Shown here one piece after another: positions 38,400 to 48,788 of a stretch of DNA of 64,000 nt; within the stretch, counting starts at the first letter, position 1, and each line of letters begins with the position of its first letter. The stretch spans positions 1,922,001 through 1,986,000 of the forward strand of contig NZ_CP063813.1 of the NCBI RefSeq assembly GCF_015277815.1, in the 5' to 3' direction. Below the pieces are notes generated by a model. It searched no databases and was not told the DNA's origin. It saw only the letters and a list, made by a program, of their open reading frames with translations. This DNA comes from Microbacterium atlanticum. Its GTDB lineage: Bacteria > Actinomycetota > Actinomycetes > Actinomycetales > Microbacteriaceae. The translations under genes and the position numbers were made by a program.

Positions 38400-39287
38400 T
38401 CACTCCCGGCCGAGGTCCCGATGGGTCATGCGCACCGCGACGCCCGGCACCGCTCCGAGACGGCCGGCGAGCTCTCGGACCATGGCGACCGAGCGGTGCT
38501 TGCCGCCCGTGCAGCCGACGGCGATCACGGAGTGACTCTTGTTCTCACGCTGATAGCCCTCCAGCACGGGGCGCAGCGCCGCGCTGTAGGCGTCGAGGAA
38601 CTCCTTCGCCCCCTCCTGTGCGAGCACGTAGTCGCGCACTTCGGCATCCTCGCCGGTGAACGGCCGCAGCCGCTCGTCCCAGAACGGGTTCGGCAGGAAC
38701 CGCATGTCGACCACCATGTCGGCGTCGGCGGGCAGGCCGTACTTGAACCCGAAGCTCTGCAGCGTCACGGTATGCCGGGCGGCGCCCTCCTCGGTGAACA
38801 GATCGGCGATCTTCGTGGCGAGCTGGTGGATGTTGAAGGCGGAGGTGTCGATGATGACGTCGGCGCTCTCGCGGACGGCCGCCAGCCTGGCGCGTTCACG
38901 GCGGATGCCGTTCAGCAGGGTCCCGTCGCCCTGCAGCGGGTGGGGGCGGCGGACGGCCTCGAACCGCCGCACCAGCACTTCGTCGGAGGCGTCCAGGAAC
39001 ATCAGCCGGATCGGGCGGCGGTCGCGGAGCGCCCGCATCGCATCAGGCAGGTCGAAGAAGAGGTCTCGACCCCGTACGTCGACGACCACCGCCACGCGCG
39101 GCAGCACTCCCGCGGCGAGCTCGGTGAGATCCAGCAGCGGCTTGAGCATCTGCGGCGGCAGGTTGTCGACCACGTACCAATCGAGATCCTCGAGGGCGTT
39201 GGCCGCGGTCGATCGCCCGGCACCGGACATGCCCGTGACGATCAGCACTTCCCCGATGTCGTGACGCGTCGCCTCGACCATGACCAC
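38400..39287 (-). CDS. rapZ: RNase adapter protein RapZ family, P-loop nucleotide-binding
   Basis: 295 residues from a GTG at 39287; the ATG two codons later is equally possible. Walker A GMSGAGRST, DLDWYVVDNLPPQML and the C-terminal GCTGGKHRSV are family landmarks. The domain binds nucleotides or glucosamine phosphate; the E. coli member guides RNase E, but the actinobacterial role is not settled. It follows uvrC by 15 bp. Confidence 0.94.
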   Translation of the reverse strand: MVMVEATRHDIGEVLIVTGMSGAGRSTAANALEDLDWYVVDNLPPQMLKPLLDLTELAAGVLPRVAVVVDVRGRDLFFDLPDAMRALRDRRPIRLMFLDASDEVLVRRFEAVRRPHPLQGDGTLLNGIRRERARLAAVRESADVIIDTSAFNIHQLATKIADLFTEEGAARHTVTLQSFGFKYGLPADADMVVDMRFLPNPFWDERLRPFTGEDAEVRDYVLAQEGAKEFLDAYSAALRPVLEGYQRENKSHSVIAVGCTGGKHRSVAMVRELAGRLGAVPGVAVRMTHRDLGRE

Positions 39288-39302
39288 CCCCGCCCGACCA
39301 GC

Positions 39303-41285
39303 CTAGTCACTGGCGGCGGCGGCGTGCTCCCGCGCGGGCGCCTCCTGTCCGTCCGGCAGTGCCGGCGACTGTGCGAGGTGGGCCTGGATCGCGGCCGCGA
39401 GTTTGGGGCCGACCCCGGGAAGCTCGGTGATCTCGTCCGCGGTCGCGTTCTTCAGGGCGCTGACGGAGCCGAAGTGCCGCAGCAGCGCCTTGATCCGGGC
39501 CTCCCCGAGTCCCGGCACCTCGGCGAGCACGCTCTGGATGTCGCGCCGCCGACGCTTGCGCTGATGGGTGATGGCGAAGCGGTGCGCCTCATCGCGAAGC
39601 CGCTGCAGGAGGTAGAGGGCCTCGGAGGTGCGTGGGAGGATCACCGGGAAGTCCTCCCCCGGCAGCCAGACCTCCTCGAGGCGCTTCGCGATCCCGCACA
39701 GGGCGATCTCCTCGTGCCCGGCGTCCCGGAGCGCACGAGCGGCCGCCTCCACCTGCGGCTTCCCGCCGTCGACGACGAGCAGCTGCGGACGGTACGCGAA
39801 CCGGGGACGCTTGCGCGTGGTCACCACGGGCTCGTCTCTTTCGGCTGGCGCCGCGGCGGCGGCATCCGTCGCCTGGTCCTGCTCTTCCGGACGGTCGAGG
39901 TGTGCCAGTCGCCGGGTGAGCACCTGATAGAGCGAGTCGGTGTCGTCGGTCGTCTCCCCCACGCCGAACGAGCGGTACTGGTCTTTGCGGGGCAGGCCGT
40001 CCTCGAACACCACCATCGACGCGACGACGTTCGTGCCGCTGAGGTGCGAGACGTCGAAGCATTCGATGCGCAGCGGCGCTTCGGCGAGGTCCAGCGCCTC
40101 CTGCAGGTCGGTGAGCGCCTGTGTCCGGGCGACATAGTCGCTGGTGCGCCGCGTCTTGTGCAGCATCAGCGCCTGCTGCGCGTTGAGGGTGGCGGTGCGC
40201 ATGAGGTCGGCCTTGCGCCCGCGCTGGGCCACCTGGATCGTCACGGCCTTCCCCCGCCGGGTGCGCAGCCACTCCTCGAGGTCGGCGGCGTCCTCGGGCA
40301 TGGCGGGGACGAGCACCTGCCGCGGGATGTCGGCGCTCGCCGCATTGCCGTAGGTGCGCTGCAGCACCTGGTCGACGAGGTCTCCCCCGGAGATGTCGAT
40401 CTCCTTCTCGATCGTGGTGGCCCGGACGCCGCGCACGCGACCCCCGCGCACGACGAAGTGCTGCACGGTCGCGGCGAGCTCGTCCTCGGCGATGCCGAAG
40501 AGGTCGGCGTCGGTGTCGGCCGCCAGCACGAGGGCGCTCTTGTTGAGCACGGCGTCGATCGCCTGCAGTCGGTCGCGGTACCGAGCGGCGGCCTCGTAGT
40601 CCATGGCGGCGGATGCCTCGCGCATGCGGGCCGTGAGCTCCTTGGTGAACCGCTGGTCGCCGCCGGACATGAAGGCGATGAAGTCCTCGACGATCGCGCG
40701 GTGCTCCTCGATCGTGACCTTCATCGAGCAGGGCCCGCCGCAGCGGCCGATCTGGCCGGGGAAGCACGGCCGCCCGGTGGACATCGCCTTCTTGTACGAC
40801 GAGTCGCTGCAGGTGCGGATCGGGAACACCTTGATCATCAGGTCGATGGTGTCGTGCACCGCCCACACCTTCGGGTACGGCCCGAAGTACTTCGCCCCTG
40901 AGATGCGGCGGTTGCGCGTCACGATCACCCGCGGCGCCTCATCGGCCAGCGTGATCGCCATGAAGGGGTAGGACTTGTCGTCGCGGTACCGCACGTTGAA
41001 GGGCGGGTCGAACTCCTTGATCCACTGGTACTCCAGCTGCAGCGAGTCGACGTCGGTGGCCACGACCGTCCACTCCACCGAGGCCGCTGTGGTGACCATG
41101 CGCCGCGTGCGCTCGTGCAGCGTGTGCAACGGCGCGAAGTAGTTCGAAAGGCGTGCGCGGAGGTTCTTCGCCTTGCCGACGTACAGCACGCGGCCGTCGC
41201 CGTCGCGGAAGCGGTAGACGCCCGGGTTGGTGGGGATCTCTCCGGGCCTCGGCTTGTAGGGGACCGTGGGAGCCGATCGCGCCAT
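39303..41285 (-). CDS. uvrC: Excinuclease ABC subunit C
   Basis: 660 residues from the ATG at 41285, 5 bp after the uvrA stop. The GIY-YIG nuclease begins with [31 protein letters not shown]. The UVR motif is near [13 protein letters not shown]. The RNase H-like part has [20 protein letters not shown] and [14 protein letters not shown]. The C-terminal helix-hairpin-helix is [13 protein letters not shown] and [12 protein letters not shown]. It makes both incisions in nucleotide excision repair. Confidence 0.98.
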   Translation of the reverse strand: MARSAPTVPYKPRPGEIPTNPGVYRFRDGDGRVLYVGKAKNLRARLSNYFAPLHTLHERTRRMVTTAASVEWTVVATDVDSLQLEYQWIKEFDPPFNVRYRDDKSYPFMAITLADEAPRVIVTRNRRISGAKYFGPYPKVWAVHDTIDLMIKVFPIRTCSDSSYKKAMSTGRPCFPGQIGRCGGPCSMKVTIEEHRAIVEDFIAFMSGGDQRFTKELTARMREASAAMDYEAAARYRDRLQAIDAVLNKSALVLAADTDADLFGIAEDELAATVQHFVVRGGRVRGVRATTIEKEIDISGGDLVDQVLQRTYGNAASADIPRQVLVPAMPEDAADLEEWLRTRRGKAVTIQVAQRGRKADLMRTATLNAQQALMLHKTRRTSDYVARTQALTDLQEALDLAEAPLRIECFDVSHLSGTNVVASMVVFEDGLPRKDQYRSFGVGETTDDTDSLYQVLTRRLAHLDRPEEQDQATDAAAAAPAERDEPVVTTRKRPRFAYRPQLLVVDGGKPQVEAAARALRDAGHEEIALCGIAKRLEEVWLPGEDFPVILPRTSEALYLLQRLRDEAHRFAITHQRKRRRRDIQSVLAEVPGLGEARIKALLRHFGSVSALKNATADEITELPGVGPKLAAAIQAHLAQSPALPDGQEAPAREHAAAASD

Positions 41286-41290
41286 ACCGC

Positions 41291-44284
41291 TCAGCCGGCC
41301 CTGCGCACTTCGACGGGCTCGGCGACCTGGGAAGCGGGCTCGGCGACCGGGCCTGCCGGCGCGCGGACCCCGAGCACCTCCGCGAGGAAGGCACCGGTGT
41401 GGCTGCCGGTGACACGGGCGACCTGCTCCGGCGTGCCGGTCGCGATGACCTGCCCGCCGCCGGCTCCGCCCTCCGGCCCCAGGTCGATGACCCAGTCGGA
41501 CGACTTGATGACGTCGAGGTTGTGCTCGATGACGATGACGGTGTTGCCCTTGTCGACGAGTCCGTTGAGCACCTCGAGGAGCTTGCGGACGTCTTCGAAG
41601 TGCAAACCGGTCGTCGGCTCGTCGAGCACGTAGATCGAGCGGCCGTTCGTGCGCCGCTGCAGCTCGGTCGCGAGCTTCACGCGCTGCGCCTCGCCGCCGG
41701 ACAGCGTGGTGGCCGACTGGCCGAGCCTCACGTACCCGAGGCCGACGTCGACGAGCGTCTTGAGGTAGCGGTGGATCGCCTGGATCGGCTCGAAGAACTC
41801 CGCCGCTTCGGCGATCGGCATCTCCAGCACCTCGGCGATGTTCTTGCCCTTGTAGTGCACCGCGAGCGTGTCGCGGTTGTACCGCTTGCCGTGGCACACC
41901 TCGCAGTCGACGTACACATCGGGCAGGAAGTTCATCTCGATCTTGATCGTGCCGTCGCCCGAGCACGCCTCGCACCGGCCGCCCTTGACGTTGAAGCTGA
42001 ACCGGCCCGGCTGGTAGCCGCGGACCTTGGCCTCGGGCGTCTCGCTGAACAGGGTGCGGATGCGGTCGAACACGCCGGTGTAGGTCGCCGGATTCGATCG
42101 CGGCGTGCGGCCGATCGGCGCCTGGTCGACGTGCACCACCTTGTCGAGGTTGTCCAGCCCGGTGACCCGGGTGTGCTTGCCCGCCACCCGCCGGGCGCCG
42201 TTGAGCCGCGTCGCCAGCACTTGGTACAGGATGCCGTTGACCAGCGACGACTTGCCCGAGCCGCTCACCCCCGTGACAGCGGTCAGCACGCCCAGCGGGA
42301 AGTCGACGGTGACGTTCTTGAGGTTGTTCTCGCGCGCGCCGACGACGCTGACCTGACGGCTCTTGTCGATCTTGCGGCGCTTCTTCGGCGTCGTGATCGC
42401 GCGCCGGCCTGCGAGGTAGTCGCCGGTGATCGAGCCGGAGTCGGTGAGCAGCACGTCGATGGGGCCGGAGTGCACGACCTCGCCGCCGTTCACACCCGCG
42501 CCGGGACCGATGTCGACGATCCAGTCGGCGGCATGGATGGTCTCCTCGTCGTGCTCGACGACGATGAGCGTGTTGCCGAGATCGCGCAGCGCCACCAGCG
42601 TCTCGATGAGTCGCCGGTTGTCGCGCTGGTGGAGCCCGATCGACGGCTCGTCGAGGACGTACAGCACGCCCGTCAGGCCGGAGCCGATCTGCGTCGCGAG
42701 GCGGATGCGCTGCGCCTCACCCCCGGAGAGGGTGCCGGCCGCGCGACTGAGGCTGAGGTAGTCGAGGCCGACGCGTATGAGGAAGTCCAGGCGCACGCGG
42801 ATCTCGCGCAGCACCTGCGCGGCGATCGTCGCCTCGCGCTCGGTCAGGGTCAGCTGGGCGAAATACTCGCGCGCCTCACCGAGGCTCAGGTGCGAGGCAT
42901 CCGCGATCGAATGGCCGTGGACGAGGACCGCCAGCACCTCCGGCTTCAGCCGGTCGCCGTTGCACACGGGGCACGGCACCTCACGCAGGTACTCCGCCCA
43001 GCGCTGGCGCTGCGTGTCGGATTCCGCCTGCGTGTACTGGCGCTCGATGTAGGGGACGACGCCCTCGAACCCCGAGGAGTACCGCATCTCGCGACCGTAG
43101 CGGTTCTTCCACTTCACCGTGACCTTGTAGTTCTCACCGCGCAGCACCGCCTCGCGGACTGCCGACGGGAGGCGCTTCCACGGCGTGTCGAGCGAGAAGC
43201 CCAGGTCGCTCGCGAGCCCCTCGAGCAGGCGCTCGTAGTACTGGAAGAGCCCCTTGCCCTGCGTCGTCCACGGGATCAGGACGCCGTCGCGGATCGACAG
43301 GTCCTCGTCGCCGAGCATCAGCTCGACGTCGACCGACATGCGCGTGCCGAGCCCGGAGCAGGCGGGGCAGGCGCCGAACGGGGCGTTGAACGAGAACGTG
43401 CGCGGCTCGATCTCGGTCAGCTGGAGCGGGTGGCCGTTCGGGCAGGCGAGCTTCTCGGAGAACGACTGCCACGCCGCATCGCCCTCTTCGTCGACGAAGT
43501 TGATCTGCAGCACGCCGCCGGCGAGCGACAGCGCCGTCTCGACCGAGTCGGTCACCCGGTCCAGGATGCCGGGCGCTGCCACGAGTCGGTCGACGACCAC
43601 GGCGATGTCGTGCTTGTAGCTCTTCTTGAGCGTCGGCGGCTCCGCCAGCTGGATCAGCTCGCCGTCGACGATCGCGCGGGCGTAGCCCTTCGCGCCGAGC
43701 TCCTTGAAGAGGTCGACGAACTCGCCCTTCTTCTGGGTGACGACCGGCGCGACGATCTGGTATCGCGTGCGCTCGGGCAGCTCTATGAGCTGGTCCGCGA
43801 TCTGCTGCACGGTCTGCCGCTGGATGACCTCGCCGCACTCCGGGCAGTGGGGCACGCCGATGCGCGCCCACAGCAGACGCATGTAGTCGTGGATCTCGGT
43901 GATCGTGCCGACCGTGGAGCGGGGATTTCGGTTGGTCGACTTCTGGTCGATCGAGACGGCGGGGCTCAGCCCCTCGATGAAGTCGACGTCGGGACGGTCG
44001 ACTTGGCCGAGGAACTGCCGGGCGTAGGCACTGAGCGACTCGACGTACCGGCGCTGCCCCTCGGCGAAGATCGTGTCGAATGCCAGGCTCGACTTGCCCG
44101 AGCCCGACAGGCCGGTGAACACAACGAGGGAGTCCCGCGGGATGTCGAGGTCGACGTCCTTGAGGTTGTGCACGCGGGCTCCGCGGACGCTCAGCTTTCC
44201 GCTGCCGCCGCCGAGGGCGGTCGAGAGGTGCGCGGAGGCGCTTCCGGGGGTGTTTCCGGGCAGGGCGACAGGGACGATGGGCAC
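41291..44284 (-). CDS. uvrA: Excinuclease ABC subunit A
   Basis: 997 residues from the GTG at 44284, chosen because a TACACT -10 ends 6 nt before it and the family N-terminus follows ([47 protein letters not shown]). Both ABC signatures ([19 protein letters not shown] and [15 protein letters not shown]) and zinc-finger CxxC pairs are present. The last about 35 residues are an unusual Ala/Pro/Glu tail, part of which is encoded by a dispersed repeat. It detects DNA damage with UvrB. Confidence 0.98.
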   Translation of the reverse strand: MPIVPVALPGNTPGSASAHLSTALGGGSGKLSVRGARVHNLKDVDLDIPRDSLVVFTGLSGSGKSSLAFDTIFAEGQRRYVESLSAYARQFLGQVDRPDVDFIEGLSPAVSIDQKSTNRNPRSTVGTITEIHDYMRLLWARIGVPHCPECGEVIQRQTVQQIADQLIELPERTRYQIVAPVVTQKKGEFVDLFKELGAKGYARAIVDGELIQLAEPPTLKKSYKHDIAVVVDRLVAAPGILDRVTDSVETALSLAGGVLQINFVDEEGDAAWQSFSEKLACPNGHPLQLTEIEPRTFSFNAPFGACPACSGLGTRMSVDVELMLGDEDLSIRDGVLIPWTTQGKGLFQYYERLLEGLASDLGFSLDTPWKRLPSAVREAVLRGENYKVTVKWKNRYGREMRYSSGFEGVVPYIERQYTQAESDTQRQRWAEYLREVPCPVCNGDRLKPEVLAVLVHGHSIADASHLSLGEAREYFAQLTLTEREATIAAQVLREIRVRLDFLIRVGLDYLSLSRAAGTLSGGEAQRIRLATQIGSGLTGVLYVLDEPSIGLHQRDNRRLIETLVALRDLGNTLIVVEHDEETIHAADWIVDIGPGAGVNGGEVVHSGPIDVLLTDSGSITGDYLAGRRAITTPKKRRKIDKSRQVSVVGARENNLKNVTVDFPLGVLTAVTGVSGSGKSSLVNGILYQVLATRLNGARRVAGKHTRVTGLDNLDKVVHVDQAPIGRTPRSNPATYTGVFDRIRTLFSETPEAKVRGYQPGRFSFNVKGGRCEACSGDGTIKIEMNFLPDVYVDCEVCHGKRYNRDTLAVHYKGKNIAEVLEMPIAEAAEFFEPIQAIHRYLKTLVDVGLGYVRLGQSATTLSGGEAQRVKLATELQRRTNGRSIYVLDEPTTGLHFEDVRKLLEVLNGLVDKGNTVIVIEHNLDVIKSSDWVIDLGPEGGAGGGQVIATGTPEQVARVTGSHTGAFLAEVLGVRAPAGPVAEPASQVAEPVEVRRAG
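41308..41327. repeat. Dispersed CTTCGAC-type repeat, copy 2, inside uvrA
   Basis: It matches 33428-33447 at 19 of 20 bases. A partial second copy (GGGCTCGGCGACC) starts at 41336. In the minus strand it encodes part of the uvrA tail, including repeated VAEP. Confidence 0.55.
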
Positions 44285-44290
44285 CAGACA

Positions 44291-44296
44291 AGTGTA
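44291..44296 (-). promoter_or_regulatory. -10 element of uvrA, leaderless arrangement
   Basis: Minus-strand TACACT ends 6 nt before the GTG at 44284. No LexA box was recognised nearby. Confidence 0.55.
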
Positions 44297-44349
44297 GGCG
44301 GGGCCTCCGACATGGGGCCCGTGAGCCGTTCGCCGGGGGCGAAGAGCCG

Positions 44350-44823
44350 TCAGCGCTCGGCCCGCGCCGGTTCCGCGTGCGACGCCGCGCCGGCGAAGTC
44401 CTGGAGCGCGTCCCGCAGCGCCGCCACCTCTGCCACGCTCATGCCGGTGCGCGCCATCACCTGCTCCGGCACCTGCAGCGCCTGGCGCCGGAGCGCCCTC
44501 CCCGCCGCGGTGAGTCCGATGTCGAGCACCCGCTCGTCGCCGTCGCGACGCGCGCGCGACACCAGTCCCTGCGCCTCCAGGCGCTTGACCAGGGGGGACG
44601 CGGTCGCCGGCTCGAGCGCCAGCTCGCGCGCGATCTCGCCCAGCGACTGCGGCGAGCGTTCCCAGAGGGCGAGCATCACCAGGTACTGCGGATGGGTGAG
44701 ACCGAGCGGCTCGAGGAGCGGGCGGTACAACCCCACGACGTTGCGCGCCGCGGTCACCAGCGCGAAGCACAACTGGTTGTCGAGCTTCAGCAGATCATCG
44801 GGCGTCGGGCGATCGGTGGTCAC
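44350..44823 (-). CDS. MarR-family regulator of the OhrR type
   Basis: 157 residues from the GTG at 44823. [37 protein letters not shown] matches the OhrR N-terminus: Cys19 is the peroxide-sensing Cys, Tyr33 aligns with Tyr29 of Bacillus OhrR, but the partner Tyr40 is His44 here. The wing and recognition helix follow ([23 protein letters not shown]). OhrR normally represses ohr, yet no ohr is adjacent. It is divergent from a small cysteine protein across a palindrome. Confidence 0.85.
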   Translation of the reverse strand: MTTDRPTPDDLLKLDNQLCFALVTAARNVVGLYRPLLEPLGLTHPQYLVMLALWERSPQSLGEIARELALEPATASPLVKRLEAQGLVSRARRDGDERVLDIGLTAAGRALRRQALQVPEQVMARTGMSVAEVAALRDALQDFAGAASHAEPARAER

Positions 44824-44829
44824 GGCGGA

Positions 44830-44835
44830 AGTCTA
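44830..44835 (-). promoter_or_regulatory. -10 element of the OhrR-like gene, leaderless arrangement
   Basis: Minus-strand TAGACT ends 6 nt before the GTG at 44823. Confidence 0.5.
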
Positions 44836-44847
44836 GTTCGCGAATCG

Positions 44848-44859
44848 TTAGTACACTAA
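44848..44859. promoter_or_regulatory. Palindrome overlapping the divergent promoter, candidate OhrR-like operator
   Basis: TTAGTACACTAA has perfect 5-bp arms (TTAGT/ACTAA) around AC. It overlaps TACACT (44852-44857), the -10 of the gene at 44864, so a bound dimer would block it and, from 20 bp away, could influence its own gene too. Confidence 0.6.
44852..44857 (+). promoter_or_regulatory. -10 element of the small cysteine protein gene, leaderless arrangement
   Basis: TACACT ends 6 nt before the ATG at 44864 and is embedded in the candidate operator. Confidence 0.5.
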
Positions 44860-44863
44860 AGAC

Positions 44864-45118
44864 ATGCCGAATCCGGATGCCGCCGCTCCCGACCGTCGCC
44901 CGCTCCGAGAGCGCGTCCGTGACGCCGGCGGCTGGTACGCCTACCTGAACGCGAACCTGATCCGCCTCGCAGGTCCGGCTCAGGTCGGACCCTACGAGAC
45001 CGCTCCTGCGCCCACCGCGGCCGAGCGCGCGGAACGGGGGTGCCCGCTGTGCGGCGCGCCGATCGCGCAGCACACCTTCGACCGGTCGGGTCCCAAGCCG
45101 CTCATGCACTGCCCATAG
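44864..45118 (+). CDS. Small protein with C-terminal CPLCGAPI motif, divergent from OhrR-like gene
   Basis: 84 residues. The N-terminal part is helical and charged (RRPLRERVRDAGGWYAYLNANLIRL). The C-terminus has CPLCGAPIAQHTFDR and ends LMHCP, so there are three Cys plus a His that could form a zinc knuckle or a redox pair. No signal peptide or membrane helix is present. I do not recognise the family. Its position suggests it is the target of the OhrR-like regulator. Confidence 0.75.
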   Translation: MPNPDAAAPDRRPLRERVRDAGGWYAYLNANLIRLAGPAQVGPYETAPAPTAAERAERGCPLCGAPIAQHTFDRSGPKPLMHCP

Positions 45119-45136
45119 TGGGGGCGCGGCGTCCCT

Positions 45137-45180
45137 CCTCGACACGAGTCGGCCAGCTGCGCGATCGGCGTGTGTCGAGG
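45137..45180. terminator. Inverted repeat between convergent small-protein gene and uvrB
   Basis: CCTCGACAC (45137-45145) pairs with GTGTCGAGG (45172-45180) around 26 nt. The loop is long, so terminator activity is only plausible. Confidence 0.4.
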
Positions 45181-45202
45181 CCCCCGCGCGGCGGCTCACG
45201 CC

Positions 45203-47284
45203 TCAGGCGTGCCCCGCTCGCTCCATCGCGCGCAGCTCCTTCTTCATCTCCTGCACCTCGTCGCGCAGACGGGCGGCGAGCTCGAACTTCAGCTCGCCCG
45301 CCGCGGCGAGCATCTGCTGGCTGAGATCGGCGATCGTGGCCTCCAGCTGCTCCGCCCCCTCGGCGGCGATGCCCTCTCGGCGCAGCTGCGGAGTCGGGCT
45401 CTTGCCGACGCCGGATTTGGTCTTGGACGCCGCCTTGCCGCGCAGCATCCGATCGGTGTCCGATGCCTCCCGTGCCAGCACCTCGGTGATATCGGCGATG
45501 CGCTTGCGCAGCGGCTGCGGGTCGATGCCGTTGGCGGTGTTGTAGGCGATCTGCTTCTCGCGGCGCCGGTCGGTCTCTTCGATCGCATTGCGCATCGAGT
45601 CGGTCACCGTGTCGGCATACATGTGCACCTGGCCCGACACGTTGCGCGCCGCACGACCGATCGTCTGGATGAGAGAGGTGCCGCTTCGCAGGAACCCCTC
45701 CTTGTCGGCGTCGAGGATTGACACGAGCGACACCTCGGGCAGATCGAGACCCTCCCGGAGCAGGTTGATGCCGACCAGCACGTCGTAGACGCCCGCCCGC
45801 AGCTCGCTCAGCAGCTCCACCCGGCGGAGCGTGTCGACGTCGGAGTGCAGGTAGCGGACCCGCACGCCGTGCTCACCGAGGAAGTCGGTGAGCTCCTCCG
45901 CCATCTTCTTGGTCAGCGTCGTCACCAGCACGCGCTCGTCGCGCTCGACGCGCACCCGGATCTCTTCGAGGAGGTCGTCGATCTGGCCCTTGGACGGCTT
46001 GACGATGATCTCGGGGTCGACCAGGCCCGTGGGCCGGATGATCTGCTCGACCACGCCGTCGGCGATGCCCATCTCGTACCGCCCGGGCGTGGCCGACAGG
46101 TACACCGTCTGCCCGACGCGGTCCTTGAACTCGTCCCACCGCAGCGGGCGGTTGTCGAGGGCGCTCGGCAGGCGGAACCCGTGCTCGACGAGCGTGCGCT
46201 TGCGGGACGCGTCGCCCTCGTACATGGCGCCGATCTGAGGCACGGTGACGTGCGACTCGTCGATGACCATCAGGAAGTCGTCGGGGAAGAAGTCCAGCAG
46301 CGTGTGCGGGGGCTCACCGGGCATACGGCCGTCGAGGTGACGCGAGTAGTTCTCGATGCCCGAGCAGAAGCCGAGCTGCTGGAGCATCTCGAGGTCGAAC
46401 GTCGTTCGCATCCGCAGTCGCTGGGCCTCGAGGAGCTTGTTCTGCGACTCGAGCTCTTTCAGGCGCTCCTCGAGCTCGTGCTCGATCGTGCCGATCGCGC
46501 GCTGCACGGTCTCGGTGCCGGCCGCGTAGTGGGTCGCGGGGAAGATCGGCACGGAGTCCAGCCGCTGCACGACGTCGCCGGTGAGCGGATGGAGCATGAA
46601 GAGCGCCTCGATCTCGTCGCCGAACATCTCGACGCGGATGGCGTACTCCTCGTACACGGGGATGATCTCGATGGTGTCGCCGCGCACGCGGAAGTTGCCG
46701 CGTGAGAAGTCGACGTCGTTGCGGTTGTACTGCATCGCGATGAACTTGCGGATCAGCGCGTCGCGGTCGTAGCGCTCCCCCACCTGCAGTGCCACCATCG
46801 CGCGCAGGTACTCCTCGGGCGAGCCGAGGCCGTAGATGCACGAGACGGTGCTGACGACGACGACGTCGCGGCGGCTGAGCAGCGAGTTGGTCGTGGAGTG
46901 CCGCAGGCGCTCGACCTCCGCGTTGATCGAGGAGTCCTTCTCGATGAAGGTGTCGGTCTGCGGGACGTAGGCCTCGGGCTGGTAGTAGTCGTAGTAGCTG
47001 ACGAAGTACTCGACGGCGTTGTTCGGCATCAGCTCGCGGAACTCGTTGGCGAGCTGCGCGGCCAGCGTCTTGTTGTGGGCGAGGACGAGCGTCGGCCGCT
47101 GCACGGCCTCGACGAGCCACGCGGTCGTGGCGGACTTGCCGGTGCCCGTCGCGCCGAGCAGAACGACATCGGTCTCACCGGCGTTGATGCGCGCAGCGAG
47201 CTCGGCGATCGCCTGAGGCTGATCGCCCGATGGCGCGAACTCGCTGATGACCTCGAAGGGCCGCACGGATCGTGTGGTCTGCAC
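45203..47284 (-). CDS. uvrB: Excinuclease ABC subunit B
   Basis: 693 residues from the GTG at 47284 ([26 protein letters not shown]); the frame is open 30 bp further but the family start and the leaderless -10 favour this one. Walker [14 protein letters not shown], the beta-hairpin region [21 protein letters not shown] and the helicase motif SATPGRYE are present. The C-terminal UVR motif is the interaction site for UvrC. It verifies damage after UvrA loading. Confidence 0.98.
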   Translation of the reverse strand: MQTTRSVRPFEVISEFAPSGDQPQAIAELAARINAGETDVVLLGATGTGKSATTAWLVEAVQRPTLVLAHNKTLAAQLANEFRELMPNNAVEYFVSYYDYYQPEAYVPQTDTFIEKDSSINAEVERLRHSTTNSLLSRRDVVVVSTVSCIYGLGSPEEYLRAMVALQVGERYDRDALIRKFIAMQYNRNDVDFSRGNFRVRGDTIEIIPVYEEYAIRVEMFGDEIEALFMLHPLTGDVVQRLDSVPIFPATHYAAGTETVQRAIGTIEHELEERLKELESQNKLLEAQRLRMRTTFDLEMLQQLGFCSGIENYSRHLDGRMPGEPPHTLLDFFPDDFLMVIDESHVTVPQIGAMYEGDASRKRTLVEHGFRLPSALDNRPLRWDEFKDRVGQTVYLSATPGRYEMGIADGVVEQIIRPTGLVDPEIIVKPSKGQIDDLLEEIRVRVERDERVLVTTLTKKMAEELTDFLGEHGVRVRYLHSDVDTLRRVELLSELRAGVYDVLVGINLLREGLDLPEVSLVSILDADKEGFLRSGTSLIQTIGRAARNVSGQVHMYADTVTDSMRNAIEETDRRREKQIAYNTANGIDPQPLRKRIADITEVLAREASDTDRMLRGKAASKTKSGVGKSPTPQLRREGIAAEGAEQLEATIADLSQQMLAAAGELKFELAARLRDEVQEMKKELRAMERAGHA

Positions 47285-47291
47285 CCGATCC

Positions 47292-47297
47292 AGCGTA
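47292..47297 (-). promoter_or_regulatory. -10 element of uvrB, leaderless arrangement
   Basis: Minus-strand TACGCT ends 7 nt before the GTG at 47284. Confidence 0.5.
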
Positions 47298-47389
47298 GGC
47301 CGCACCACCGACACCGGGGTCGCGTTCGCCGCGAGCGGATGCCTCCGTCCCCGCGCCGCACCGGGGCACGCGACTGCGCGCCTGGCCGG

Positions 47390-48046
47390 TCAGCCGAAGC
47401 CGCCGCCGCCGTCGAACCCGCCGAACCCCCCGCCGTCGAAGCCCGCGAACCCGCCGCCGTCCATGCCGGAGCCGCCGTCGAACCCGCCCGCGCCGCCGTC
47501 GAACCCGCTCGATCCGGGGTCGAACGTCTCGGCGACCCAACCCGGCTCGGAGGCGAGCTGCAGCGAGCCGGCACCGACCGTGTAGTACGCGGCGACCGAG
47601 CTCGACAGCAGGAACTGGTTCGCGACGAGGGCCATCACGCCGACGTTCATCAGCATGGCGCGGGGGTCGACCCCGTCGCGGGGATCGCCGTCGACGACGC
47701 CGACCGCCGTGCGCGCCGTCTCCGCAGGGGCATGGGTCGCGGCATCCGTCCCCGCCTCATGAGAGCGGCGCGCGCGGTGCTCCTCCGCGCGGCGGACGAG
47801 CCGTGCGATCACCGTGGGATCCTCCGCCGCGGCGTCGCGCTCGGAGTCGGCCAGGAAGGGCCGGAGCTGCTCGAACATCTCGCGGCGGCGCTCGGGCGGC
47901 ACGTCCTTGAAGGCCGACGCGTGCGCGCTCTCGATGACCGATGCGGGCAGGCTGTTCAGCAGGTACACGTAGCGCGCGATGCGCTCCTCCTCGGTCGTCG
48001 ACTGATACGGGGTGCGACGCCGCCGGAATCTCGAGAACACGCCCAT
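47390..48046 (-). CDS. Uncharacterised protein with Gly/Phe/Asp-rich tail (paralogue 1)
   Basis: 218 residues with a strong GAGGAGGTG ribosome site. Architecture: basic MGVFSRFRRRR start; a helical domain with IARYVYLLNSLPASVIESAHASAFKDVPPERRREMFEQLRPFL; a linker; a hydrophobic segment (about residues 135-165, MLMNVGVMALVANQFLL); and a tail of repeated FDGG/GGF ending in FG. The gene at 53639 has the same order of parts. No function is known to me. The tail resembles low-complexity sequence that self-associates. Confidence 0.75.
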   Translation of the reverse strand: MGVFSRFRRRRTPYQSTTEEERIARYVYLLNSLPASVIESAHASAFKDVPPERRREMFEQLRPFLADSERDAAAEDPTVIARLVRRAEEHRARRSHEAGTDAATHAPAETARTAVGVVDGDPRDGVDPRAMLMNVGVMALVANQFLLSSSVAAYYTVGAGSLQLASEPGWVAETFDPGSSGFDGGAGGFDGGSGMDGGGFAGFDGGGFGGFDGGGGFG

Positions 48047-48137
48047 GTGACACCTCCTCGCTCCGCTTCCAGGCTACGCCGCACGGCGCCCGTCGGGTAT
48101 CGCGGACGGCGGTCCCGCCGCGGCAGTCGCGGGATCC

Positions 48138-48143
48138 TAGAGT
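48138..48143 (+). promoter_or_regulatory. -10 element of the DUF4126 gene, leaderless arrangement
   Basis: TAGAGT ends 6 nt before the GTG at 48150. Confidence 0.5.
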
Positions 48144-48149
48144 GGACGC

Positions 48150-48788
48150 GTGCTGGAGTTCATCGTCGGGTCGGGGCTCGCGACGGCCGCGGGCTTGAAC
48201 GCCTGGATGCCGCTGTTCGTGCTCGGGATCGCCGATCGCCTCGTCCCGGCCGTCGAGCTCCCCGCCGGATGGGCGTGGCTCTCGTCGGACGTCGCCCTCT
48301 GGGTCGTGGGGATCCTGCTGGTCGTCGAGATCGTGGCCGACAAGATCCCGGCGGTCGACTCGGTCAACGACGTCATCCAGACCGCGGTGCGACCGGTGGC
48401 GGGCGGGATCGCGTTCGGCGCGGGGTCGAGCGCCGAGACCGTCCGCGTCGACGATCCCGACCTCTTCACCGGCACGGCCTGGATCCCGATCGTCGTCGGC
48501 GTCGTGATCGCCCTGGCCGTCCACGTGGCCAAGACGGCGGTGCGACCGGCGGCGAACGTCGCCACCGCCGGCATGGCCGCCCCCGCCCTCAGCACGGCTG
48601 AGGACGCGACATCACTGGGCCTGTCCGTGTCCGCGCTCGCCCTGCCGCTCGTGGCGCTGGCCATCATGGTCGCCTTCGTCGTGGCGGTGACGATGGCCCT
48701 GCGCGCCCGAGGTCGTCGGCGCCGCGACGCGAAGACGACGGATGCTTCGCCCCCGGCGCCTTCGGATCCCCCGAGCGGCCGGGACTAG
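48150..48788 (+). CDS. DUF4126 membrane protein
   Basis: 212 residues from a GTG. GLATAAGLNAWMPLFVLGIADR, EIVADKIPAVDSVNDVIQTAVRP and GGIAFGA are the DUF4126 landmarks, with about four to five hydrophobic helices. The C-terminus is a short basic and Pro-rich tail. The family has no established function. Its TAG stop shares the palindrome CTAG with the stop of convergent coaE, an overlap of 4 bp. Confidence 0.82.
   Translation: MLEFIVGSGLATAAGLNAWMPLFVLGIADRLVPAVELPAGWAWLSSDVALWVVGILLVVEIVADKIPAVDSVNDVIQTAVRPVAGGIAFGAGSSAETVRVDDPDLFTGTAWIPIVVGVVIALAVHVAKTAVRPAANVATAGMAAPALSTAEDATSLGLSVSALALPLVALAIMVAFVVAVTMALRARGRRRRDAKTTDASPPAPSDPPSGRD

Noticed and set aside
41153..44836. Plus-strand open frame of about 1200 codons over uvrA
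   Set aside because: It lies opposite an unmistakable UvrA; no domain is recognisable in it.
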